A stretch of DNA of 29,354 bases, from IMG/VR virus record IMGVR_UViG_3300009008_000183, positions 1 to 29,354 of that record, one strand, 5' to 3'. A program made the position numbers and the translations under genes. The DNA comes from a virus. Of the stretch, positions 8,369 to 16,748 are shown piece by piece. The notes under the pieces are model-generated. The model saw nothing but the letters and a program-made list of their open reading frames with translations. It did not search any database and had not been told where the DNA came from. How positions within the stretch are numbered: position 1 is the stretch's first letter; every line of letters starts with the position of its first letter.

Positions 8369-8381
8369 AAAAATATTAAAT

Positions 8382-9416
8382 ATGGTTAATGTAGATACAG
8401 TTTATAAAACGGTTTTATATATCTTAAATAAAGAGCAAAGAGGTTATATACCACCAGATGAATTTAACAAATTAGGAATACAAGTTCAACGTGAAATATT
8501 TGAACAATATTTTGAAGAGTTAAATCAACAATTACGTATACCTCAAACTGATAATGAATACGCTAATCGTATAAAAAACCTAGAAGAAAAAATAGATGTA
8601 TTTAAAACTAATGCTGCGTGTACAGGGGCAAATCCTTTTACATTACCAACAGATTTACATCGACTAGGTACATTAATTTATAATGTAAATTCTAAAGAAA
8701 TTCAAGGCGTAAATAGAAATGAATATTTCTTAATCAATAAATCTCCTCTCACAGCGCCAACAACAACAAATCCATTATACATATTAGAAGGTACTGGTGC
8801 TCCATCAGCCGCACCTAGCACTGCCACAGTATTTCCAAATACAGGTACTAATGCTATTACTACTGGTCAAGTCGATGCTTATTATGTTAAAGCTCCAGCA
8901 GATCCTAGATGGGGTTATTCATTAGGAAGTGCAGGACAATATTTATATGATAGTACAACATATGGGGCAACTTTATTAAACAATGGAGGAACGTTAAGTT
9001 CAATAAAAACTAATCCTACGGGGATTGCTCCTGATAAAACTTACACTGGATTAACCACAACGGTTACTCCAGCCGGTGGATCTGGAGCTATACTGTCAGC
9101 AGTAGTTACTGGAGGAACAGTAACATCCGTTACCGTAACTACACCAGGATCAGGATATAGTCCTGATGATGAAATAACCGTATCCTCTGGTCAATTCACA
9201 GGTGCGCCAAGTAGTGACTTAGATATTACCTTAACAGCTGCAGATTTTAACGCTAATAGTACCTATGGTTCAACTCAATTTGAATTGCATCCTTCTGAAC
9301 AAACCAATATAATACTAAATATACTGATGTATTCTGGTATTATAATAAGAGATCCACAAATAGTCCAAAGTGCTGGTAAAATGATACAGCAAGATGAAAT
9401 GGTAGAAAAACAATAA
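8382..9416 (+). CDS. Neck/ring (head-tail connector) protein with inserted beta module
   Basis: A 344-residue protein. Residues 1-75 are helical with a distinctive NKEQRGYIPPDEFNKLG motif (about 17-32) followed by a heptad-like stretch. I associate this N-terminus with connector-type proteins of marine podoviruses. The C-terminal ~50 residues (ELHPSEQTNIILNILMYSGI to the end) are again helical. Between them lie about 70 residues of Gly/Thr-rich beta sequence (roughly 220-290), with VTTPGSGYSPDDEITVSS at its core. This looks like a module inserted between AYYVKAPADPRWGY and the helical C-terminus. The neighbour downstream is a second neck protein 6 bp away, so the two are co-translated and probably stack under the portal. 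The ring role is inferred from order and remembered family resemblance. Confidence 0.72.
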   Translation: MVNVDTVYKTVLYILNKEQRGYIPPDEFNKLGIQVQREIFEQYFEELNQQLRIPQTDNEYANRIKNLEEKIDVFKTNAACTGANPFTLPTDLHRLGTLIYNVNSKEIQGVNRNEYFLINKSPLTAPTTTNPLYILEGTGAPSAAPSTATVFPNTGTNAITTGQVDAYYVKAPADPRWGYSLGSAGQYLYDSTTYGATLLNNGGTLSSIKTNPTGIAPDKTYTGLTTTVTPAGGSGAILSAVVTGGTVTSVTVTTPGSGYSPDDEITVSSGQFTGAPSSDLDITLTAADFNANSTYGSTQFELHPSEQTNIILNILMYSGIIIRDPQIVQSAGKMIQQDEMVEKQ

Positions 9417-9422
9417 TAAGAT

Positions 9423-10550
9423 ATGGCATTATTAACAGAAACTAACGAACAATACTACGCAGGTCAACAAGCTTACGTAGGTGATAATGTAAAAGTAAAT
9501 TTTTTATGGACTGGAGATACTACTTTAGTCGGAACTGTAAGCGGTATTTCATTTACTAATTTTACAGTAACATTAAATAATGTATTACAAGTTGAAGGAG
9601 TAGATTACACATTATCTGCTACTGCTAATACTGTTCAATTTACAGTAGCTCCTGCTCTTGGATTAGTTGTTGTTATTGAGTTAGTAGATGATGCTAAATG
9701 GGCTAATTATGGAGGTTATGCTTATATAACTATAGAAGAAATAGTTAATAACTTTTTAGTAGCATATGTAGGTGATGGGAAATTAATACCTAGTGTTAAA
9801 AGAACAGATGTTATATTTCATGCTAAACGTGGATTACAAGAATTTAGTTATGATACTTTAAAAAGTATTAAATCTCAAGAATTAACAATACCTCCAAGTT
9901 TATCAATAATAATTCCACAAGATTATGTTAATTATGTAAAATTATCATACATAGATGATGTAGGTATTAAACATATTATATATCCCACTACTTTAACTAG
10001 TAATCCATTTACTGTCCCAATTCAAGATGTTGATGGAGTACCTACTCAAGATAGCTTGGGTGCTAATTTAGAAGGTACTTCTCAAACTAATGAAAGATGG
10101 GATAATAATAATTTATTTAGAACCAATTTAAATAATCAAGAAAGTCTTTATTATGATTATAATAATTGGTGGATGTATCGTTATGGTCGAAGATATGGAC
10201 TTCAACCCGAAGTTGCTCAATCAAATGGTTGGTTTACTATAGATGAAAGAGAAGGTAAATTTTCTTTTAGTAGTAATTTAGCTAATCAACTGATAATTTT
10301 AGAATATATATCTGATGGTTTGTCTAGTGATTTAGATACTAAAGTGCCTAAAATGGCAGAAGAAGCTATGTATATGCATATTGCTCATTCTATATTAGCA
10401 GGTAGAGCTGGAATTCAAGAATATGTTGTAAGAAGATATAAAATAGAAAGAAGAGCAGCACTTAGAAATGCTAAGATTAGATTATCAAATATTAAATTAG
10501 AGGAATTTACTCAAATAATGAGAGGTAAATCTAAAATACTTAAAAATTAA
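9423..10550 (+). CDS. Tail tubular A-like / adaptor ring protein
   Basis: A 375-residue protein in the place of T7 gp11 (tail tubular A), the ring between portal and nozzle. Residues ~24-88 are a beta module with FTVTLNNVLQVEGVDYTL and VAPALGLVVVIEL, the type of small repeat common in phage tail and fibre proteins. This looks like an N-terminal addition. The core starts about residue 95: a helix (ITIEEIVNNFLVAYVGDGK), a gp11-like helical region (FHAKRGLQEFSYDTLKS), then IPQDYVNYVKLSYIDDVG. Near the end there is a helix-rich segment that is strongly basic (YVVRRYKIERRAALRNAKIR). Residues ~215-270 are Asn/Tyr/Trp-rich. It starts 6 bp after the previous stop and is followed 6 bp later by the large tail protein. 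The role comes from order and general resemblance. Confidence 0.72.
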   Translation: MALLTETNEQYYAGQQAYVGDNVKVNFLWTGDTTLVGTVSGISFTNFTVTLNNVLQVEGVDYTLSATANTVQFTVAPALGLVVVIELVDDAKWANYGGYAYITIEEIVNNFLVAYVGDGKLIPSVKRTDVIFHAKRGLQEFSYDTLKSIKSQELTIPPSLSIIIPQDYVNYVKLSYIDDVGIKHIIYPTTLTSNPFTVPIQDVDGVPTQDSLGANLEGTSQTNERWDNNNLFRTNLNNQESLYYDYNNWWMYRYGRRYGLQPEVAQSNGWFTIDEREGKFSFSSNLANQLIILEYISDGLSSDLDTKVPKMAEEAMYMHIAHSILAGRAGIQEYVVRRYKIERRAALRNAKIRLSNIKLEEFTQIMRGKSKILKN

Positions 10551-10556
10551 AATTCA

Positions 10557-13500
10557 ATGGCAGAAGTAAAACAAAATTTTCTAAAGTCTAAAATGAATAA
10601 AGATTTAGATGATAGATTAGTTCCTAAAGGAGAATATAGACATGCTCAAAATATATCTGTTGCTAAATCTGAAGGTCAAGATGTTGGAGCTCTTGAAAAT
10701 ATTTTAGGTAATAATTTAATTAGTAATTTTACTTTACCTACCGATACATATGGTGTAGAGATTATTGGACATTTTATGGATGTTAGAAATAATCGTATAG
10801 TAGTTTTTATGACTAATTATGTAGATACATCTAGTGATGCATTATCTAGTTTTTCTCCTGCTGGCGCTTATCATGCTATCGGTGTTTATGATGTAACTAG
10901 TGCTGTTAGTTCTATTGTAGTTACAGGAAGATTTTTAAATTTTTCTAAAACACAAGAAATATATGGCGTGAATATGATTGATAGTTTATTATTTTGGACA
11001 GATAATAGAAATCAACCTAGAAAAATAAACTTAACAACAGCTATAGGGAATAATAGTTATTATACTAGTGAAGATCATATTTCAGTATCAAAATATTATC
11101 CATATCAAACAATAGATTTAATAACTAACGAAGTTGTTGGTTTGGTTGGTTTACCTGTTCCAGGATCAGGGTATACTACTACTACTAACGTTGCTACTAG
11201 TGGAGGTACGGGTGTAGGATTAACATTAAACTTAGTGCTTGGAGGTGGTGGAGCGGTTAATATAGCGTTTGTAAATAATCCAGGAATTGGATATACTAAT
11301 GGAGATGTAGTTAATATTATTGAACCTTTCGTAGGTGGAGGAAGTGGCGCTACTGTTACACTTACCGTACAATCAGCAAGTACAATGCGAGATGTTGTTA
11401 GTGATTTCTTACCAGATGGTACTACTAATAATCCTTATAGACAACCCACTGGTACTATAGATCCTATTACTTGGCCCGGAGATGCTGAATATTTAAAAGA
11501 AAAATTCGTTAGATTTAGTTATAGATTTAAATTTGATGATGGAGAATATTCTTTAATAGCTCCATTTACTCAAACATGTTTTATTCCTAAACAAGATGGA
11601 TATTTTATTGGAGATGACGATGCTAAGACATTTAAGAGTACAGAGGTCGGATTTATGCAAAATAAGGTTAATGATATAAAATTAATAATTAATTCTCCTA
11701 CTGGTGATTGGAATGACATAGATGACGCTCTTAAAGTAGAAGAAGTGGATATTCTTTACAAAGAGGCAGGTCAAAATACAATAAAAATAGTTGACACTAT
11801 TACTAATGATGAATTAAATTTAGTTAATTCTACATATTTAACATATGATTATTTATCATCTAAACCGTGGAAAACTTTACCAGAAAGAGAAATATTAAGA
11901 GTATCTGATCAAGTTCCAGTAAGAGCTTTTGCTCAAGAAGTAGCCGGAGATAGAGTAATTTATGGTAATTATATAAATAAACCTACTCCACCCTCAACAA
12001 TAAACTATTCTTTAAATATTAGTGAAAAAGATGTTAACACTCAAATTGAATATCAAAATCAAAATCTAAAACAAAACAGATCTTATCAAGTAGGAATTGT
12101 TTTATCAGATAGATATGGAAGGCAGTCCACTGTAATTCTTTCTAGTTTAGATGATAATATAGGATCCTCCTCAATAAAAGGTTCTAGTATTTTTAATAAA
12201 TTTAAAGAAAGTCCTTTTTCGCAATATAGCGCTGGTTCTTTATTAAGTGCAGGTGATGTTTGGGATGGAGATAATTTAGAAATGACATTTTGGGATACAA
12301 TATCTTCGACTAGAGATAATAACATAGGAACACCTGGATTATACGATGCTACAACTAATCCATTAGGTTGGTACACTTATAAAATAGTAGTTAAACAACA
12401 AGAGCAAGATTATTATAATATATATTTTCCAGGAATATTAAATGGTTATATTGATGGAGATGGTGCAGGCACAGAAGCAACAGCTGATGAACCAGTATGT
12501 CATTTTGTTTTACAAGGAGATAATATAAATAAAGTTCCTAGAGACTTATCTTTAGTAGGTCCAAATCAAAATATTTTCAGAACAGGTAGACCTAGTATAC
12601 AACAAGATCCTGGTTATTATAAATTTGTTGATAGTAATGGGGTAGGATTTTCAGCAGATCCATTATCAGAAGAAGGAGAAAGATTATTAAAAGAAAGAGA
12701 CAGAGAAAGAGATTTAGATTCTGGTAGTCAAATAACTAATGCTAGTGTTAAATTGTCATTAAGACTTAATAATACCATTGGCGCTACAGCTCTTTTTCCG
12801 ACTACTCAACAGTTTTATCCAGATACTCGTGTAGATACTGTTACCACAATTGGAACAGGTTCAGAGTTGGGATTATGGGATCCTTCGGCTATACCTCCGT
12901 TTAATACAGCTAATGTCTTTTATTCATATGAAAACAATCCATACGTAGCTAAAGAAAATGTATTATCTCAAATTGTATATCCTGGAGCTGTTGGCCCTAG
13001 TGCTTTAGCAACAAAAGTTGGACTTAAAGGTCCTCATCCAAACTCAGGAAGATTAAATTTTAAAATAGCACTGACTGATCCTGGAACTGGTTATATTGCA
13101 GAAAGTAAAAATATTAGTTGTGATATACCTAGTTCTAGCGCTGGAACAGGTTTTAAGGTTAATATTGATAAAGCCACAAGTGGAAATATTGATGCAGGAG
13201 GAATATCTATAGCAGATCCTGGAATAGGATGGGATATATTAGGACCAGCATCTCCTGGCGGCATAGCTAATTGTATAATAACAGGCGCTGGTAATGGAGA
13301 TGCGCAATTTACTTTATCATGGACAAAAACCTCTTTTGCTGGAAACATGATTCCCTCGTTGTCAGTATATGAAACAGAACCATTGGAAAGTAAGTTAAAT
13401 ATATATTGGGAAACTTCATCTAATGGGTTAATAAGTGAATTAAACACGGCGGTACAAAGTGGAGATGTTACAACTCCAGTAGGTTTTATTGGTACAGGAT

Positions 13501-14192
13501 CAAATCCAATAGAATATATTCAAACAGAAAACAACAATACTGGTACAAATATAACATCAAATGCAGCATTATTTGCTACAAATGTAAGTGGTAATATTAT
13601 ATCAGGACCTATTACATTTACTTTAGATAGTGTTATAGATGGTTATAGTGTAGATAGAGCAAGCGACTTTACATTAGAAGACGCACCTGTGGGATATCCT
13701 GACGGATTTAAATTAAAAACAAATGCTTTATTTGTATGTGATCATGACAATCTTGTAAATAATACGTTTATATTTAATATTAATGTAAATGCTCCAAGTG
13801 CTACTTACGGTAGCGATGGCACGTTTATAGATAGACAATTATCTTTAGGACCTTATACATTGGAAAATGTTGCACCAGCATTTATCGCTAACCCAGCTCC
13901 TCCATATTTATCTTCTAATCCTAATAGCTCTATTGGTACATGGCGAGCTTATAATGGATCTTATGTACTTGGAAGTTTAAGAGCTCAAGGATTAAATTGG
14001 GAAATAGTAGATTATTATACTCGCTTACCAATCCCTCAACTATATTTTGTTCCAACAGGTAATTTAGGAGAAATGAATATATTTGTTGATAATAGCGTTA
14101 CACCGGGACAAGTAATTACTTTTGAGTTAGTTGTTACTGACGGATTAGGAGTTGCTACTACACCATTAATTTATGGATTAACTATAACTTAG
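10557..14192 (+). CDS. Large tail tube/nozzle ('tail tubular B' or muzzle-type) protein
   Basis: A 1,211-residue, beta-rich protein occupying the place of T7 gp12, which forms the tail nozzle. The N-terminus is distinctive: LDDRLVPKGEYRHAQNISVA, then SEGQDVGALENILGN (residues ~17-52), which I associate with tail stabilisation or nozzle proteins of marine podoviruses. A run of beta-propeller-like segments follows (FWTDNRNQPRKINLT about residue 144; RFSYRFKFDDGEYSLIAPFT about 318). Two Gly-rich modules seem inserted: about 198-275 (PGSGYTT, PGIGYTNGDVVNI) and about 841-930 (DPGTGYIAE, ADPGIGWDI). The second is followed by YETEPLESKLNIYWETSSNG. The C-terminus resembles a cadherin-like or Ig-like end (FELVVTDGLGVATTPLIYG). 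There is no signal peptide or membrane segment. The next gene encodes a second propeller-type tail protein. Confidence 0.78.
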   Translation: MAEVKQNFLKSKMNKDLDDRLVPKGEYRHAQNISVAKSEGQDVGALENILGNNLISNFTLPTDTYGVEIIGHFMDVRNNRIVVFMTNYVDTSSDALSSFSPAGAYHAIGVYDVTSAVSSIVVTGRFLNFSKTQEIYGVNMIDSLLFWTDNRNQPRKINLTTAIGNNSYYTSEDHISVSKYYPYQTIDLITNEVVGLVGLPVPGSGYTTTTNVATSGGTGVGLTLNLVLGGGGAVNIAFVNNPGIGYTNGDVVNIIEPFVGGGSGATVTLTVQSASTMRDVVSDFLPDGTTNNPYRQPTGTIDPITWPGDAEYLKEKFVRFSYRFKFDDGEYSLIAPFTQTCFIPKQDGYFIGDDDAKTFKSTEVGFMQNKVNDIKLIINSPTGDWNDIDDALKVEEVDILYKEAGQNTIKIVDTITNDELNLVNSTYLTYDYLSSKPWKTLPEREILRVSDQVPVRAFAQEVAGDRVIYGNYINKPTPPSTINYSLNISEKDVNTQIEYQNQNLKQNRSYQVGIVLSDRYGRQSTVILSSLDDNIGSSSIKGSSIFNKFKESPFSQYSAGSLLSAGDVWDGDNLEMTFWDTISSTRDNNIGTPGLYDATTNPLGWYTYKIVVKQQEQDYYNIYFPGILNGYIDGDGAGTEATADEPVCHFVLQGDNINKVPRDLSLVGPNQNIFRTGRPSIQQDPGYYKFVDSNGVGFSADPLSEEGERLLKERDRERDLDSGSQITNASVKLSLRLNNTIGATALFPTTQQFYPDTRVDTVTTIGTGSELGLWDPSAIPPFNTANVFYSYENNPYVAKENVLSQIVYPGAVGPSALATKVGLKGPHPNSGRLNFKIALTDPGTGYIAESKNISCDIPSSSAGTGFKVNIDKATSGNIDAGGISIADPGIGWDILGPASPGGIANCIITGAGNGDAQFTLSWTKTSFAGNMIPSLSVYETEPLESKLNIYWETSSNGLISELNTAVQSGDVTTPVGFIGTGSNPIEYIQTENNNTGTNITSNAALFATNVSGNIISGPITFTLDSVIDGYSVDRASDFTLEDAPVGYPDGFKLKTNALFVCDHDNLVNNTFIFNINVNAPSATYGSDGTFIDRQLSLGPYTLENVAPAFIANPAPPYLSSNPNSSIGTWRAYNGSYVLGSLRAQGLNWEIVDYYTRLPIPQLYFVPTGNLGEMNIFVDNSVTPGQVITFELVVTDGLGVATTPLIYGLTIT

Positions 14193-14226
14193 TAAAAATA
14201 ATACCTAATAAGTAATAATATTAACT

Positions 14227-15936
14227 ATGGCATATCAATTAAAAGTAAAATATTTCAATTCTTTCGTTTTAAGAAAAGTCGTTAAAACTGGTGATGTTCA
14301 AACTGGTAGTTGGCCTAGCTTACCATGGGCACCTACCGCTATAGGAACTGATGGTATTTCTAGATCTTATCCTAATTTTCCTTGGGGTGTATATGGAACA
14401 ACAGCAAATGAATATGTAAATTGGTATTTAGAAGAATCTAGAATAAAAGGTGGTTTTAATAATAGCATTATGGACTTAGGTGTTAGAGCTTATGCTGTTA
14501 ATAATAAAACTGATCAAGATGATAGATCTAGTAGTTTAATATTTTCTGGAATTTATAATGATAGAACAGGATTTAATAATACTAATGTATTTTCTATTAG
14601 TGAAAGTATAATTAGAGATGCAGATCCTAGTCATGGTAGTATTCAAAAATTGTATGCAGAAAATACAAATTTACTAGTTCTTCAAGAAAATAAAGTCCAT
14701 AAAGCATTAATTGATAAAAGTACTATATATAGTGGAACTCAAGGATCAGAAGAATTATTAGGAGATCCTAGAACTATAGGACAATTAGTTCCTTATGCAG
14801 GAGAATATGGAATTAGTAGAAATCCAGAATCATTTGCAATATATAGTAATAGAAAATATTTTGCTGACAAAGATAGAAATGCTATGTTAAGATTATCTGC
14901 TGGTCCTGATGGTGGAGATGGTATAACTGAAATATCTATGTATGGTATGCGAGATTATTTTAGAGATGAATTATCTACTATTGCTGACAATAGAACAAGA
15001 AGATCGGTGTTTAAAACGCAAGTAATTGCTCCTGGAACCTATACTACGTTGACATTGCCTAATGTAACTAATATTGAGGTAGGAGCACAATTAGAAGTAC
15101 AATACTCTACTGCAGGTGTAACCACTACAACTAGTATTGTAACTGGTATACCTAGTTCTACAACTATTACTATATCACCAAGTTATACAGTGGATCCTAC
15201 TTTAGGTACTGTACAAGGAGTAAATATTATAACATACAGAAGAGATAAAATTTATGGAGGATGGGATATTCATAGAAAAAATTATACAGCATCATTACAA
15301 CAATCTTCTAGATTTATTTCAACAGCTGAAGATTCTTTTAATACTTTAAGTTTTGATGAAAATGCTAAAGGTTGGACTAGTTTTTATAGTTATAAACCTA
15401 TATTTTTAGGTAGTTTAAAAAATAAGTTTTATACTTTTATCAATGATGAGATATATGAACATTATGTATCAATAGGAAATAATCATTGTAAATTTTATGG
15501 TAATGCAACTCCAGATGAAGCTAGTGTAGAATTAATATTTAATCCTAGTCCATCTATTAAAAAGAATTTTAACACTATATCCTATGAAGGTGATAATGGA
15601 TGGGAAGTGGAATCTATAATATCTAGTAAACAAGGAGTTGATAATGGGATTCAATATCAAGATACTGGAAATCCAATAAAAAGTTATGATGAAGGATCAT
15701 ACATAGAAAATGGGGTTACTTATCAAGCAGGATTTGATAGAAAAGAAAATAGATATGTAGCTAATATAGTAAATGCTAGTAGTGTAAGACCAGGGGAGAT
15801 AATATTTGGAAAAAGTGTTAGTGGTATAAAAGGATACTTTGCTACAGTTAAAATTAAAGTTGATTCAACAACTAATGTAGGAGGTGCTAAAGAATTGTAC
15901 TTAGCATCGTCTAACTATGTAATGTCATCTTATTAA
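14227..15936 (+). CDS. Beta-propeller-type tail protein
   Basis: A 569-residue beta-rich protein following the large tail protein. Recurring hydrophobic/aromatic strands with Asp/Asn turns suggest a propeller, as in tail-hub or stabilisation proteins. Recognisable stretches are WYLEESRIKGGFNNSIMDLG (about 59-78), SIQKLYAENTNLLVLQENKV (about 138-157), YAGEYGISRNPESFAIYSNR (about 196-215) and NFNTISYEGDNGWEVES (about 446-462). Residues ~265-335 are a separate Thr/Val-rich beta insert (TYTTLTLPNVTNIEVGAQLEV). It probably works with the upstream protein to close or extend the short tail and may contact the cell surface. No catalytic motif was seen. The gap before it is 34 bp of AT-rich DNA. I have seen this kind of protein in marine phages as a separate gene, so I do not call it a broken half. 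Confidence 0.75.
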   Translation: MAYQLKVKYFNSFVLRKVVKTGDVQTGSWPSLPWAPTAIGTDGISRSYPNFPWGVYGTTANEYVNWYLEESRIKGGFNNSIMDLGVRAYAVNNKTDQDDRSSSLIFSGIYNDRTGFNNTNVFSISESIIRDADPSHGSIQKLYAENTNLLVLQENKVHKALIDKSTIYSGTQGSEELLGDPRTIGQLVPYAGEYGISRNPESFAIYSNRKYFADKDRNAMLRLSAGPDGGDGITEISMYGMRDYFRDELSTIADNRTRRSVFKTQVIAPGTYTTLTLPNVTNIEVGAQLEVQYSTAGVTTTTSIVTGIPSSTTITISPSYTVDPTLGTVQGVNIITYRRDKIYGGWDIHRKNYTASLQQSSRFISTAEDSFNTLSFDENAKGWTSFYSYKPIFLGSLKNKFYTFINDEIYEHYVSIGNNHCKFYGNATPDEASVELIFNPSPSIKKNFNTISYEGDNGWEVESIISSKQGVDNGIQYQDTGNPIKSYDEGSYIENGVTYQAGFDRKENRYVANIVNASSVRPGEIIFGKSVSGIKGYFATVKIKVDSTTNVGGAKELYLASSNYVMSSY

Positions 15937-15961
15937 AGATAAATATATAAAATATAACAAA

Positions 15962-16699
15962 ATGGATTATGTAAACCTTTTCCAAGATATAATAGGTACT
16001 GGAGCTCAAGTTTATACAGGGCTTCAAGCTAGAAGTAAAAAGAAAGCTGAAGAAAAAAAAGCTCTTGATGCTGAGCGAAAATTAAAAAACCTTGAAAGCA
16101 GTAGACAAGCGGTTCTAGATCAATCTGGAGCAATAAGAGCAATGAAATCTCAAGTATTTAATCCAGCTGCTAATTTAGCTGTAGCTAATAAAGCTGCGGA
16201 ATTAAAAATAGAACAAACAGATCAAGCATTAGCTAATACTTTAGATCAAATAAATAGAAGTGGTACCGGTGCTGGAGCTGCCACTGCACTTGCTAGAATG
16301 GCTGCTGCATCAAAAGCTGAAGTTGGAGCATCTTTAGAAAAAGGAGAAGTTGAAAATCAAAAACTACGTGCTGCAGGTGAAGCTAAAGCTGCTGAAACTA
16401 AACTGAGAATAGAAGAATCCGCTATTAGAGCAGAAGGCGCTGCATGGGATAGACAAGAAACTAGAGATTTAACACAATTAGATAGACTTCAAGCACAGCA
16501 AGAAAATGCTGAAGCTCAAGCATTAGCTTTTGGAGAACAACAAGATGCTGCTATGTTAGCAGGTTTAACTGGTTTAGCAGATACATTAGGAGGTGAAGAA
16601 AACGAAACTCCTGATTTTGTAGAAGCAACAGATCCTACTACAGGCCTAGCATCTTCTTATGCTCCAGGATGGGAACCAGGTGGCATATATAACCCGTAA
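15962..16699 (+). CDS. Internal virion protein, T7 gp14-like position
   Basis: A 245-residue, very Ala/Glu/Gln-rich, almost wholly helical protein, probably an ejected internal core protein. The N-terminus carries a short amphipathic/hydrophobic segment (VNLFQDIIGTGAQVYTGLQA, about 4-23) followed by a long coiled coil (about 25-210) with a Gly/Ala-rich break near SGTGAGAATALARMAAASKA. The C-terminus is Pro/Gly-rich (YAPGWEPGGIYNP). T7 gp14 (196 residues) is likewise a small Ala-rich membrane-active core protein placed just before gp15 and gp16, and the order is the same here. The ATG at 15962 follows an AT-rich leader (AATATAACAAA). The assignment rests on size, composition and gene order. 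Confidence 0.75.
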   Translation: MDYVNLFQDIIGTGAQVYTGLQARSKKKAEEKKALDAERKLKNLESSRQAVLDQSGAIRAMKSQVFNPAANLAVANKAAELKIEQTDQALANTLDQINRSGTGAGAATALARMAAASKAEVGASLEKGEVENQKLRAAGEAKAAETKLRIEESAIRAEGAAWDRQETRDLTQLDRLQAQQENAEAQALAFGEQQDAAMLAGLTGLADTLGGEENETPDFVEATDPTTGLASSYAPGWEPGGIYNP

Positions 16700-16748
16700 T
16701 AAGGTTAATTATTCTAAATTAGATATAATATTTAAGAAAATATAAATT

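Noticed and set aside
14193-14226. The two large tail genes as one gene split by a stop codon
   Set aside because: The gap is 34 bp with a normal AT leader and a proper start. The second protein looks complete at its N-terminus, and I recall it as a separate gene in marine phages. No sign of a recent break.
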